Source: Axinella damicornis (taxonomy: Eukaryota > Porifera > Demospongiae > Axinellida > Axinellidae). Taken from it: a stretch of DNA of 64,000 bases. Positions 12,641 through 23,774 of this stretch are shown here, piece after piece. How positions within the stretch are numbered: position 1 is the stretch's first letter; each line of letters begins with the position of its first letter. The stretch spans positions 7,747,847-7,811,846 of the forward strand of contig OZ007507.1 in the NCBI GenBank assembly GCA_963931865.1. Direction: 5' to 3'. The position numbers and the translations under genes are program-made. The notes beneath the pieces are model-generated. The model worked only from the letters and a program-made list of their open reading frames with translations, did not search any database and was not told the origin of the DNA.

Positions 12641-13024
12641 TTAATATGAGTCTGTGACGTCTTTTGTTGATCGATACTTTGGTTTCTCTTCATCACGGCG
12701 CCATTGGCTAGAGGCTAGCTAGTCCAGCATGTACATGCATGTACATGCCCAGACCACGTGGCAGTATCGAGTATTGACCGATACGAATTTTAGTACTACC
12801 ACGCCAGAACCTGGTATCGATACTTTGTACTTGGTATCGCCCAGAACTATCTCTGTGAGGCTCATTGCCCAATAAATCACAGTGTGTTTGAAGTAATGAT
12901 GGGTTCTTCGGAAACCAGTTATAGAATGACTGGCGTGTGGTATTATCCATGAAGGTCGGATCCGAGCTAGTGTTGGTGAGGGAATCTACCTTCAGTGACT
13001 ATGTTGAATTCTTTCTGTCACTAG

Positions 13025-13108
13025 GATGTTGTGGCTGTACAGGAGAGTGATTGGTCATCTGATGAGACAGAGGCTGTGCCCTTACTGGGTTTCCACTGCT
13101 TGCAGAAG
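13025..13108 (+). CDS. Duplicated internal exon, copy 4
   Basis: Between the acceptor TGTCACTAG and the donor GTATTG the frame reads DVVAVQESDWSSDETEAVPL, then LGFHCLQK. It matches the copy at 960-1086 except for a deletion of 14 codons and one base, so the exon length and phase differ. The open frame in two diverged copies suggests past selection. The function is unknown. Confidence 0.45.
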
Positions 13109-13349
13109 GTATTGTGTGTAAATTTTGTGTGTATGGGAATGTGGGTGGGTGACTGAGGTATATTTTTGGAGGGAGTGGGAGGGAGGGAGTCGCCACTCCT
13201 GTGTGGAATTCAAATGGTAGTGTGAAAAATACAGCTATATGGAAGTATCCAGCTATATGGCTTGAGGGATTTTGTCTGAACAAACAGTAGCAAAGCCTGC
13301 TACGTGTGTTTATGAGCATGCTTTGTGGTAAAGTGCTATTCAATGTTGA

Positions 13350-13896
13350 CAGTCCCCTTAATACGCCCCCCCCCCTATTTTGTACACTACATCCAGCCCA
13401 AAGAGGGGAGGGGCGTATTTTTGAGGACGCAATTAGTCTCAATTATACGCCCCCTCAAAACGTTTTGCTACGTTTATGACACTGCCAAGGTTCATGTTCA
13501 CAGTTACAAAAGTACAAACTATTGCCAGTACATGTACTGGCAATAGTTCGTGGTCATCGTGCATGGTCTTCCTACATCGGCGAGAAGAGCTGCACTTCAA
13601 CTCGAGGGCCGTAACATTCACAATAACTTCGATGTAGTCATCCTCAAGAACAGCAATACTGTCGGTCATGAACCATGGAACATTTCCTGGTATTTCCTGT
13701 GGAAGAGTGGCAGCGAGATGACTTGTACCGTCGGCATCAACGGTGACTGCTCAATCTGAGAGACGATCTGCAAAGCTAAAGTTGCGCACGTGTAGGTTAG
13801 ATATTCCAGAAGACACTCACCAGGGGGTGTTATAACGAGTCAAACTACTTTGTGCAGGAACTTGGGCGAAAAAGTGGGGGAGGTGGGACACTACGG
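13350..13896. mobile_element. TA-target element, second member of the 6857-7410 family
   Basis: It shares the poly-C segment, the block around TTTTGTACACTACATCC and the block around CACTGCCAAGGTTCATG with 6857-7410. The right end is CACTACGG followed by TA, and the left flank has mutated away from TA. Confidence 0.6.
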
Positions 13897-14228
13897 TATT
13901 TGGCTATGTGCTGAATTGCTGGTGACTGCTGATTTTACCATGTGTACTGATGTCAGCTGAAATAGCTACAGGACTGTAGGAGTAGGTGCGGCAGGTGCGG
14001 CCACAGATATTATGCTCAGTCTGGCTACTGGTCATAGAGACTTCCGCAAGCAAAGTTTCTTACCTCAGATCCACAATGTACTCCCATTTTTCTGTTACCT
14101 TGTGCAAGTGAATTTAGTGGAGACTCTCCAGTACATTCCATCTTGCCAGAGTAATTCAAGCACTCCTGGCCAGCCTTAATTACCATGTATGAGTTCATCA
14201 AACCGTTATTATGTTTGATGTTGTACAG

Positions 14229-14318
14229 GTTATTTGGGTACAATGCTGGAATCACAGACACCAGGGCTGAGTATTTGGCCAAGGCAGTGGAAGATCGCAC
14301 TTCCATTAAAGCAATAAG
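14229..14318 (+). CDS. Single 90-bp exon encoding one leucine-rich repeat (NLR/RNI-like)
   Basis: The acceptor TGTTGTACAG and donor GTGAGC bound an exon of exactly 30 codons in phase 1. It reads LFGYNAGITDTRAEYLAKAV, then EDRTSIKAIR. The pattern of N.GI.D..AEYLA.A......SI..I fits the ribonuclease-inhibitor type of leucine-rich repeat found in NLR proteins, where one exon often encodes one repeat. Neighbouring repeat exons were not found, so this is an isolated remnant or part of a gene with long introns. Confidence 0.5.
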
Positions 14319-14355
14319 GTGAGCTAGGAATGAGATACCTGGAATAAAGATTAGC

Positions 14356-15249
14356 AATTATATAATGTGTTTGTGTCTGTGTGTAACGGAAGTGCATGGG
14401 ACGTTCGGGAATAGCTGAAGCGGAATAGCGGGACACAACCGGAGAGCAGTAGCTGAAGTTGGCACAACTGGAGATGAAGCGGACGTGATCGGGGAGTAGC
14501 GACAGAAGCAGATGCAATCAGGGAGCAACAGCTGAATTGGACGCAATTGGGAGGGCAGTAGCTGAGGCGGACGCAATCTGGGAGCAGTAGCTGAGGTGGA
14601 CGCAATCTGGGAGCAGTAGCTGAGGTGGACGCAATCTGGGAGCAGTAGCTGAGGTGGACGCAATTGGAGAGCTGCAACTGAAGCAGTCTAGCCACTAGCC
14701 CCTCTCCGCCTGGCCGGTCAAGCGGGCGCGCGGCGGGCGGAGAGGGTCTAGCAAACTTTGCACTTGATCACATTTCTCTGGAATGCCAATTACATGTACC
14801 TGTGAACCAGTGAAGTGCCAGCTAGAGTTGAGGACGAGTTCTGTACCCTCGGAGGCATCCTGGTTGGACTAGTTTAGCTCGAGTGTAGGCTACATGACGT
14901 TCTTCGCCAGGCTGATCGCACGCAAACGGCTCGGTTTACAACTACGAGTCATGAATAAAATTGGAACAAGATTTAATCGCTTCAGTGAGATCTGATTGGT
15001 CAGTTGAAACGTAATCAAGTGCAATGTTTGCTAGACCCTCTCCACCCTCCGCGCGCGGCTTCGCCACGTGCCCGCTTGACCGGCCGGGCAGAGAGGGGCT
15101 AGTGGCTAGACTACAACTGAAGCTGACGCAATCGATATCGTGGCGCCAGAGGTGATAGTTCATCAGACCTCTGCACAAAGAGCTGCCCAGTGCTGGACAG
15201 CTTACATAGGCGAATGAGGGGACAGTAGCTGAGCGAGCGAAGCTACTTG
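14356..15249 (+). mobile_element. Helitron-like non-autonomous element, copy 1, containing a nested MULE-like element
   Basis: It carries tandem units of about 29 bp built on AGCAGTAGCTGAGGTGGACG and ends GCTGAGCGAGCGAAGCTACTTG before a T. It matches the better-defined copies at 17281-17788 and 31908-32513. The left end has diverged, so 14356 is approximate. The element is split by the insertion at 14684-15113. Confidence 0.55.
14684..15113. mobile_element. 430-bp MULE-like MITE with 9-bp target duplication, nested in the Helitron-like copy
   Basis: The ends are AGTCTAGCCACTAGCC and the inverse, ending AGACTA. The 9-bp sequence CAACTGAAG flanks both sides (14675-14683 and 15114-15122). The expected first T of the element is C here. 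The arms extend about 70 bp, rich in GCGCGCGG. Confidence 0.7.
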
Positions 15250-15860
15250 TACCATTCAGCACATACTTGGTGTATAATAAAATTACATTACCCTTACTAC
15301 AGCCTCTGCTGTTGTAGCTAATGCAGGTTCATGTAGCCAGACAGACACTAGGGGAGTTAGTCCAAGGTTATGTAATGAAAATATGTCACCACACTCAGTC
15401 TCCTCTATTCTGCGGCTACTCGTGTACTATTACTGTTTCACAGAGAGCTGCCCACCACTGGACAACAGAGGCAGGAGAGAAATGTCTCGAAGCATCCCAT
15501 CTGTCAAGGGTAGCGTGGAGGTCACATACACCTCCAACATACATTTACGAAGAAGAATGGAGAGCAAGACGAAAGACCAGCTACGTATATTGTCTCTAAA
15601 CTGTGGAAGCTCATATTAGGCATTGCCCTACTTCTGGAACTCAGAGGCAGTAGTCTCATATGAGAGATTTGTAGACTGTGGAAGTTCAGTATCTGTTCAT
15701 GATTCACTAGTTGTTGCAAAACTAGATGCATTTTATAAGGTATTCAGTCTGGCCGTGGGTACGTGTTATTATAATTGGCAGCTAGAGATGGGATCAAAGT
15801 CTAAATCTAATATTATTGTTCCCACACCCCATTACATTCTTCCCGAGTCTGGGTATTAAC

Positions 15861-15951
15861 TAGCCTCGTTCCCAGGCTCCTCCCCCTGTGCACGCCAACG
15901 AGAAATACAGTTGTTCACCACTTGCACAAGGGGAGCCTGGGAATGAGGCTA
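15861..15951. mobile_element. 91-bp MULE-like palindromic MITE with 9-bp target duplication
   Basis: The ends are TAGCCTCGTTCCCAGGC and GCCTGGGAATGAGGCTA. The flanks are GGTATTAAC and GGTGTTAAC, an 8 of 9 match. The duplicated bases include the TTAA that borders the next element at 15960. Confidence 0.85.
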
Positions 15952-15959
15952 GGTGTTAA

Positions 15960-16543
15960 CCCTTTGAGCCCCATGGACGTCTATAGACGTCATTTAGACC
16001 CTATGCACTTGTAGGGCTTCTCGTCAGTCCTAAAAGGGACCAAAAAGGCTTCAGAGGGCCTAGGGACGACTTTGAGGGCCGAACTCAAAAATTTGGTCAG
16101 ATTTCGGCACACCTCCCCTACTAAACGTACAAGCGGGGGAGGGTATCGAAAGGGGCCCCCCCTTCGCCTGTCGTAGGCATTTTTTGATTTTAATGAGATT
16201 CATCGACCCGAGAATTTTTGATACTAATGATATTTATAGACCCCACCCAGGCCCTCAAGAAAACATGCAAATTAGTGGTGTAAGGTGTGCCATCAGTCAG
16301 ATCTGGGCCAAGTTTAGGAAATGCTGGGCGAAAATCCAGCTGACATCCACTTTGATCTCAGATTGCTGGGTTTGTGGGGGGTCATGAATTTCATTAACGG
16401 TATTGCCGGAGGGGTCTCTCCTTGTGTGCGGGCCCCACCAAGTTTGACCGCTGAGGAGCGAATGCTGCGGGAGAGGAGTACCTACGAAAGTGGTGTGTGC
16501 TGAAATGTGTCGTCTTGGTGGGAAGAATTCGGTGGTTAAAGGG
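15960..16543. mobile_element. 584-bp piggyBac-like MITE
   Basis: It is bounded by TTAA at 15956-15959 and 16544-16547. The ends are CCCTTTGAGCC and GGTTAAAGGG, so the junctions read TTAACCCTTT and AAAGGGTTAA, the classical piggyBac-type arrangement. It has no transposase-like reading frame. Another member with the same junctions is at 54257-55195. I see no gene from 16548 to 17280. Confidence 0.75.
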
Positions 16544-17280
16544 TTAACTGCATGCTATTGAACAGCATCAGAGTATGCTGCAATGATGACAATAACAAGG
16601 GAGTGGTAAATATTGAGAGACCTAAGGAAATATGGCTTCTGGTGTGCTCTTTGTGGTTGTAATAAGTGATTGTCTAACATCTGTGTGTTGATGAAATGGG
16701 AACAAGGCTGATAAGGCATCCTGGTGCAGAAGGCAAAAGGAAAGAGCAACAAACGAGACTTAGAAGAAATTGTACTGAAATGACTTATTAATCTTTGGAC
16801 CCACCTATAAGTCTAGACCGAGTCCCAACGACTTCCTACAACTATAGTTTGACCTCACCGACTCTCATGCAGGCATGTCAGATACCTCATCTGTATCATT
16901 GTCAGCAGCTAACTTATACTGACACTCATGCATGCACCTCCCCATTTCCTGCATTAGAGATTGCATGCATGGTGCTGACCACTTGTTGCTTATTTTGTGT
17001 GCATGCCACTTATCAATATTCACACTAGAAATGGTACCACATTCTCCCCATTACACAATGTCATGCATCTCTGTTGGAACAGCATGATTATGACAACAAT
17101 GACACTTGCATGCTGCATGTGTCTGACTCGTGTATCAATTATTACGAAGTGATTATTAGTCCAGCAGGCGGCTTAGGGTGTATTAGGGCCAGGGCCGGTT
17201 CTAGATGCGCGCGCATTTCCAGTACCTATATATACCTAGAGTATGTACTTACTGCTGGACCAATATCCACATGCAGCGTA

Positions 17281-17788
17281 TCAATACATTAAGATTTTAA
17301 CGTGTGTCTGTCTGTGTGTGTGTGTGTCTGGGAGTGACGGAAGTGGGATGTTCGTGGGGCGGGACTAGACTATAGTGACGCGCGACCTTCGTACTTTAAT
17401 TTATTTACTGAACCTCGAACTCCGCGAAGAATGTTCGAGAACATTGGGCCCGGGCATGGGCTGGAATCCAGTATGCAATCGGGGAGCAGCAGTCGAAGCG
17501 GACGCGATCGGGAGCAGCAGCTGCTGATCATGAAAGCGGCAAGCAGCAGCTGAAGCGGGCGCAATCGGGGAGCAGCAGCTGGAGGCGGAGGCAAACGGGG
17601 AGCAGCAGTACGGTGGAAGCGGATGCCGCAATCGGGCCCGGGAGCAGCGGACGAAAGCGGCGAGCAGCAGCTGAAGTGGACGCAATCGGTGAGAAGCAGC
17701 TCTTCAGAGAGCTGTCCGGCGCCGGATTACGCACGGTAGGCGAACAAGGGGGAAGTAGCTGAGCGAGCGAAGCGAGCTCAGCTACTTG
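17281..17788 (+). mobile_element. Helitron-like non-autonomous element, copy 2 (508 bp)
   Basis: The 5' end is TCAATACATTAAGATTTT preceded by A. The 3' end is a hairpin (AAGTAGCTGAG, loop CGAGCGAAGCGAG, CTCAGCTACTT) finishing CTTG before a T. Insertion between A and T without duplication, a 5' TC and a 3' hairpin are Helitron traits, although CTTG departs from the usual CTRR. The interior has a GT-rich start and GCGGACGCAATCGGGGAGCA tandem units. Confidence 0.6.
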
Positions 17789-18059
17789 TAATATTATAAT
17801 GCAGCATGCAGTTAGTGATGACAGTTAGGGGTGGGATAGGGATGCTGGTCATTGCATTACTGCTTCAATACAACAAGTTAATAATAACACTGACTAATGC
17901 ATACTAGTCCTACTATATAGCTAGTGTGAAGGATGCTGGAGGTGCGCATGGGTGATCAACCTTGGACCTACAGTGACGATACACATGCAACATATCTACA
18001 CAATCCACAGTCATGTGACGGTGCACATGTATGCCTTTCATCTCAGCCACACCACACAG

Positions 18060-18500
18060 CAGTCTCTTCATGATGTCTTTACTTTGGCCTAGAAGGGTGT
18101 GTTCTGGAGGGAGGGAGGCAGAAAGATGGGAGATGACTGGGAAGGACTAAGGAACACCACATAGCATGACAATATCGTCTTATGATCTTGCCTATGCAAG
18201 GATTGCCGAGACCCTGGAAACTGAATCTCTTGTTCATAGCTAGGACCAGGGAGAGTTAGGCAGATCATTCGCCCTGCATGTGCCAGGCTGTACGGAGGGG
18301 AGAGAGATTTCCCACACAACCTATTATAGTGATGAGGCTGGTAGACCAGACATTATTAAGCAGCATAGCACTCACACTGCTATTATAGAAACCGATGAGT
18401 CCATCAAATCTACCCAATTAAGACCGTATTTCCTCATTCCCAGGACACTCATCAATAGTCTCATTCCCAGACCCTCCCTGTAAAGTGGACAGAGGGTCTG
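18060..18500 (-). pseudogene. Decayed duplicate of the 21.9-22.7 kb segment with exon remnant
   Basis: The segment matches 21930-21990 and then 22440-22690 in order. The exon counterpart after TTCTAG reads AKVK, loses one base, then continues IMKRL. The intact copy at 21893-21955 reads AEVKDLMKRL. This copy is therefore frame-broken. Confidence 0.45.
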
Positions 18501-18898
18501 GGTGTTCTGAGGTACATTTGTTGTCAATCACATGGGCTGGACGGCTTAATTGCATTTGTAAATCAATTTAACTCGAGTTCTGCCTCCATCAACACATAAT
18601 ACTACACAGTACGGTTTACAAAGCTTGCAAAGTTTACTAGGACAGCCAAAAACAGACTGTGAGACAAGCTTTCATTACGCACGAGCTATACCATACTGTA
18701 GGCTGCCTGCCTGATCGCTGATGTCATTCATGCTTTGCCATCTGATTCAAGCTCTCAAGTCCGAGAGCAGCCCTATCCTATGTGACAAGAAATATTCCTC
18801 AGAACACGAGACCCTCTTTCCTTACAGTTGTATTACAACTGCTGATTGCAGATTTTGTTACTGCGAGGGGGGGACGAGGCTAGCCAAAACCTTGCTAA

Positions 18899-19242
18899 AC
18901 AAGTGAGTCTTAAAAAGACTTGGATGTGTCTCGGCACGACTTGGTATCAGCTAGAATCATGCAGAGGACATGGCAGCTGCTTAACCCTTTATTATGACTG
19001 CAAAACCTGTTAGCTATGAGACTTTCAGCTTAAGTGAGCGTCAATATCCTTGGAGGTTCTGTGTGAGCAAGGGGTGGGTCAGGAATGTTCACCCCAAGGG
19101 TGAAAGCAGTATGGTCGTGTCTGGACTTGATGTTTAGTCAACACCTTGGCCAATTCTTTCAGCACTTATCTATATAGCTAGCTAGAGTTAGTATGCACTT
19201 GGGATGCAGCACACTGGATGAGTGAGTATTCATTGTCCTGAA
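18899..19242 (-). repeat. Hairpin-ended dispersed repeat, copy 1, first part
   Basis: This is a member of a family of about 610 bp with other copies at 25683-26290, 35484-36109, 50512-51120 and 54516-54984. It continues at 19649-19725 after interruption by a fold-back element, and its far end is missing. Confidence 0.7.
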
Positions 19243-19648
19243 TGGACCATTTTCCGCTGATGTCACTTCCTGTGTACTAATTAATCAACATTGTTGCACT
19301 GCCCTGATTTTCACTTAGAATGTACTGTATGAGGTACGTAGATGATATCTCAAGTTTGAGTGCATTAGCTCGTTGGGTACAGGAGTTATGAGCCAGCGAA
19401 ATTTGTCCATTTCCCATAGAGAATATATTGGGGGGGGGGGGGGGGGGGGGCAAAAGTTGCCCCACCTATTACATTCTCTATGGGAAATGGATAAACTTCA
19501 CTGGTATATATGTAACTCTGGAAAACAACAAGCTAATGCACTCAAACTTGACATCTTGTAAAGTATATTCTAGGTGAAAATCAGGGCAATCCAGCAACGC
19601 TGATTAATTAGTACACAGGAAGTGACATCACATGGAAAATGGTCTAAT
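19243..19648. mobile_element. About 406-bp fold-back element with poly-G at its centre
   Basis: The ends are GGACCATTTTCC and GGAAAATGGTC. The arms of about 190 bp mirror each other across a run of about 20 G at 19431-19450, flanked by CCATTTCCCATAGAGAAT and its inverse. It sits inside the dispersed repeat that resumes at 19649, so other copies of that repeat give the empty site. Confidence 0.75.
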
Positions 19649-19765
19649 AAGAGGATTCATGAGCAGCCATGCAAACCCATAATCACTTTTGAATATCTAC
19701 TTGCAGGCTATAAATACGTATGGGACTGAGGCTAGGGAATTGGGAACACCACATCAGCTCATTAA

Positions 19766-20187
19766 GGTTACGGGATACTCATGCACACGCCACGCAAAGT
19801 GTATTGGAAGTGAATGCTGAATATCTGTAACCAAAAATCTCTATAGTATGAAGGGCGTGAGAAACTTGATTCTGGCAGTGGAGGTATACACTGTCGCAAG
19901 CTGCAGGGCATGACGAAAGCTTTTACGGATACGCTGTATAGCCGTTCCAAAACGAGCAGTTCAGTTCACCAAAAAGCGGTATTTACTGCTTTTCTCGAGC
20001 GAGACAGCAGATAAATGTGACAAGGACTAAGCTATCAAAAAAAAAAACTTCCGTCATTCCTTTTATATGCCCTTGATGACTACTTTAACACTGTTGACCA
20101 GGTCCAATTTGAGTTCCACAATTTATTCAAATTCAGCATGCACTTCCAATACACTTCGCACAGCATACGCATGAGTATCCCTTAACC
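19766..20187. mobile_element. 422-bp fold-back element between TTAA sites
   Basis: The left end is TTAA then GGTTACGGGATACTCATGC, and the right end is the near-inverse then TTAA. It is the second member of the 12218-12640 family, with almost the same length. Confidence 0.7.
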
Positions 20188-20311
20188 TTAATCTGGTAAT
20201 ATCATCTTATACGTACCTCAGTAGTAGCCGTACTTTAGGTGCAGTCCATCCAGATAAGTGGACCTCAGCTGTGAAGGGTTGCCATGGCGGGACGTAGTAG
20301 AGATCCACCAT

Positions 20312-20335
20312 CTACTCTGGGTCATTCTTGTGGGT
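20312..20335 (-). CDS. Candidate 3' terminal exon (ends HKNDPE-stop), copy 1
   Basis: After the minus-strand acceptor CTGCACAG the frame reads THKNDPE and TAG. The copy at 23029-23052 has the same acceptor, reads AHKNDPE and has TAG at the same place. Conservation of the stop in two copies supports a terminal exon. It would join in phase 0 to the exon at 21893-21955. The downstream DNA to 20218 is also conserved and would be 3' untranslated. Confidence 0.35.
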   Translation of the reverse strand, partial: THKNDPE

Positions 20336-20976
20336 CTGTGCAGGATGAAGGGTGAATAGGGAGAAGAGTGAGAGGTTAAGAGGTGGAGGGATGACAGGGT
20401 GGAGGGATAAGACGACGGAGGGACAAAGCACTGGAAGGATGAGGGGTTGAGGGGATGGAGAGATGAGGCAGTGAAGGGGTGAGGTGTTGATTTGAGGGAT
20501 AAGGTGAGGGAAACGTGTGGATGAGAGATGAGGTGTGGAGTGGTTGTCATGGGGTGAGGGTGGAGGAGGAAGGAAGCATGACATGTACAGAATTGTTCAA
20601 CTGGTCATTGTCAAGTGATACAAATACGACATGGGGATTATCATACTGGAAGCACATTGAGAAGAGCAGCTGTCAATGATGAACTAAAGCTGGAGGAGAT
20701 TATACATCGCACACCCTCACCCTCATGGATCACACCCTCACTCATCACACACAACAGGGGCGGATACAGGATTTGTAAAAGGGGGGCTAAGAGCACAATG
20801 GCTCGATCTCGTGGCACCTTCGTGCTTTGCTGCACGTTCCAGATGTACAAGTAGCAACACAAGTTCTAGGATCGATACTGCAGAGAGACGTCGAGCTAGC
20901 TACTATTCACCCATCACCCTCATCATGCATCTGATTAGCCTTGGAACCAGTCCCTCAGGAGGAGTGACTGGAAATA

Positions 20977-21524
20977 CAGTATAGCGCCAAATTTTCGCGG
21001 ATTGGCCTTTTACAAATTTCGCGGAAATTATTTTCGCGGATTGTGGATTCTGGTTAGCCACGCCCATTCTGATGCGGCCGCCGCCGTGCGCAATTAAACC
21101 AGTATATAGTGCGGGCCGACGTGCACACTCGTACCATCGATCATTCGTAGTTGTGACACGGTAACACTCAATCTCACCACTGCCACAGCAAAGGGATCCT
21201 TGCGCGTCCCAGGCTCTCTGGTACAAGGCAACTGTTCACTGATACGCGATAGCTGCATCCCAGCTGTCTTGGTACACGTGCATGATACCCACGAACCATC
21301 GCCTCTCTCAGCTCAATGCCGGTTGCCACGGTTCTCAGATCAACACGGACAAGTCATTCATGTGCCAAAGAATATATCGAGTGTGTGCTCCATGTTTGTG
21401 TGGCGGTACAATTCACTGTCAAGAGATAGCTACTAGTATTGTGGCGAGCTTAATTTTTGCGGTCCGAGACCAATCTGTGTGAAAACCGCAAAAATTATGC
21501 GCCTTGAAATTTGGCGCTATACGG
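20977..21524. mobile_element. 548-bp TA-target element with TIRs
   Basis: The ends are CAGTATAGCGCCAAATTT and the inverse AAATTTGGCGCTATACGG, flanked by TA at 20975-20976 and 21525-21526. Further inverted motifs (TTCGCGG and CCGCAAAA) follow inside. The small internal frames match nothing I recognise. Confidence 0.75.
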
Positions 21525-21599
21525 TAGGCTGATGTGGAAGTATATGGAGTGGAATGTATGCAATTTTTATAGTGTCCTTCCTGATGTTCAACACAGTCA

Positions 21600-22190
21600 T
21601 ATAATGAGTGAAGGTGATCGGTTAGGGTGGTAAGGAGGGTGATGAGTGTGTGTGATGAGTGAGGGTGCGATGGATGAAGGTGAAGGTAATGGGCGAGGGT
21701 GGTGATGAGGGTGATGAGTGTGTGTGATGAGTGAGGGTGAAGGTAATGAGTAAGGATGGTGGGTGAGGGTGATGAGCGTGTGTAATGAGTAAGATTAGTG
21801 CTTGTGATGAGTGTGTGTGTGTGTTGGGAGGGTACAATGAGTGAAGGTGATGGTGAAGGTGATGGGTGAGGGTGATGGGAGAGGATTTGTACCTTCGTCT
21901 GTGCAGTAGTGCTGAGCATGGTCTTCAGCCTCTTCATGAGATCTTTAACTTCAGCCTAGAAGGGTGTGTTCTGCAGGGAGGGAGGCATCACCATCAAATG
22001 GATGAGGGTGAACAGTGAGGGTGAAGGGTGTCATTGGTGGATGAGTGATGGTGATGAGTGTGTATGACGAGTGAGGGTGTGATTGATGAGGGTGAGGGTG
22101 ATCAGTGATAGGTGAGGGTGATGAGTGTGTGTGTGATGGGTGATCGTGTGCGATGAATGGGGGTATATTGAGTGAAGGAGACTGAACCTT
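21600..22190. repeat. Degenerate minisatellite based on GAGGGTGATGAGTGTGTGTGATGAGT
   Basis: Irregular repeats of GTGATGAGTGTGTGTGATGA and GAGGGTGATG occupy the introns around the exon at 21893-21955. The minus-strand Ser/Thr/His-rich frames here are repeat artefacts. Confidence 0.7.
21893..21955 (-). CDS. Internal exon of an unrecognised small protein
   Basis: Between the acceptor CCCTTCTAG and donor GTACAA, 21 codons read AEVKDLMKRLKTMLSTTAQT and K. The lysine- and leucine-rich spacing suggests a coiled-coil helix. It is phase 0 at both ends and could join directly to the terminal exon at 20312-20335. A frame-broken duplicate lies near 18100. I do not recognise the family. Confidence 0.4.
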
Positions 22191-23028
22191 CCCAGAAGAC
22201 ATGACAAACAATGGAAATAGACTACCGGTAAAACTTAAAAGTTGGCAAGTGTCACAAAGCCCTCTCCTTGATCCCACAAAGGACACCAAATTCTACAGCC
22301 ATGATCTGGATCGAACCTACAACACCAGCAGTTGTCTACATGGTAGATGACAAAAGCTACATAAAATCAGATTTCGTTACTGCGCAGGGGGAGTCTGGGA
22401 ACGAGGCTAGCCAAAACCCTGCAAAACAACCAAGGATTACAGGTTACTGAGACCCTGGAAGCTGGGGTCTCGTGTTTAGTTAGGACCAGGGAGGGTTAGG
22501 TAGACCACTCGCCTTGTGCCGGCTATATATATATGGAGGTGAGAGAGATCTCCCACAAGGCGTAGCAATGAGGCTAGTAGACCATACAACACAGACTTGC
22601 ACTGCTATTTCGATTCCATCAAATCTATCCAAGAGAGTATATTTCCTCATTCCCAGGCCACTCTCAACAACTGGGAGAAGCCTGGGAATGAGGCTGGGGA
22701 CTTAGGATCACATGAGCTCATTAATCTAATAGCATGATGATATCATCAGCATGATGATATCATCAGCATGATGATCAGGTAGTCTCAGATCCAGACTATT
22801 CTATTCCTCCGTGCGTGAAGAGTGTGGTACCGAGACTAATGATCAGGGATGTTTACACAGGGTGACTGTGGGCTTCATCCACATGGCCCCACATTGCTTT
22901 CTGGATTGGTGCCATGGGAGGAAGGGGGGTAGTGTTATACGTACCTCAGTAGTAGCCGTACTTGAAGTGCAGTCCATCCAGATAGCTCTGGAGGGTTGCC
23001 ATGGCGGGACGTAGTGGAGATCCACTAA

Positions 23029-23052
23029 CTACTCCGGGTCATTCTTGTGGGC
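23029..23052 (-). CDS. Candidate 3' terminal exon (AHKNDPE-stop), copy 2
   Basis: This has the same acceptor, codons and stop as 20312-20335, and the shared DNA continues to about 22940. It belongs to a tandem duplication in which the exon and terminal-exon modules alternate at about 18.1, 20.3, 21.9 and 23.0 kb. Confidence 0.35.
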   Translation of the reverse strand, partial: AHKNDPE

Positions 23053-23675
23053 CTGTGCAGGATGAAGGGTGAAGAGCGAAGAGGTTAAGAGGTGGAGGGA
23101 TGAGAGGGTGTAGGGATAAGACGATGGAGGGATGAAGCATTGGAAGGATGAGGATGGAGAGATGAGAGGTGAGGGGTTGATCGGTGAGGGGCTGAGGGAT
23201 AAGGTGAGGGAGGGGTGTGGACGAGGGTGTGGGGAGCACAACCATAATGTCAGCATACGATGGAAAGTTGACCAGAAAATTTGGTGGAATTCTACTGAAG
23301 TGAAGGGTGTAGCCTCATTCCCAGTCCCCCGTCCAGCTTTTCATCACTTGCGGGGAGCACATGATTGTAGTATTGCAATGGTAAATCTACACAGGCCTAC
23401 TCACGAGTACAGTCATATGTTGTGGCAAAGTACTTCATCTTCATTACAGTAGCTACTAGAGTGGACATGGTGGGCTGTGCAGGAACAAACCACACCAAAC
23501 ATTGTCTATTGCACAATATCCGACCTCCCACCCACACACACTCTCGCCTCCCATATCCCACAGTCCCACCTCCATGTACCTCCCCTACACATTCCCACCT
23601 CCCCTGCATCCAATTACGCTCAAAATTATGCTATACTAGGTACCATCCATGCAGCGTATCTTTGCTCTGCCTCAG

Positions 23676-23774
23676 GTCTCAGAGGATGAGAGCTACAGTG
23701 CCAGCCAGCAACGTATGGAACTTGAAATGCTAACTGAATCTACCAGACTGACTGAGAGCACCAAACAAGCCTGA
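23676..23774 (+). CDS. 3' terminal exon of an unrecognised gene
   Basis: A strong pyrimidine-rich acceptor (TTTGCTCTGCCTCAG) is followed by 32 open codons and a TGA. The frame reads VSEDESYSASQQRMELEMLT, then ESTRLTESTKQA. The composition suggests a soluble helical C-terminus. No upstream exon was identified. It has the best-looking splice site in this part of the window, but homology is unknown. Confidence 0.4.
   Translation, partial: VSEDESYSASQQRMELEMLTESTRLTESTKQA

Larger units (their letters stand above)
12655..14000 (+). repeat. Segmental duplication, copy 4
   Basis: This copy matches copy 1 from the ATACTTTGGTTTCTCTTCAT block through the exon and the GAGGGATT block. It is interrupted by a TA element at 13350-13896. 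The exon copy at 13025-13108 is open. Confidence 0.6.

Noticed and set aside
17370..17734. Alanine/serine-rich minus-strand frames at 17.5 and 32.2 kb
   Set aside because: They are translations of the tandem units of the Helitron-like element.
22290..22330. tRNA B-box-like GGTTCGATCC on the minus strand
   Set aside because: It is one base shorter than the consensus, and no A box or cloverleaf could be built around it.
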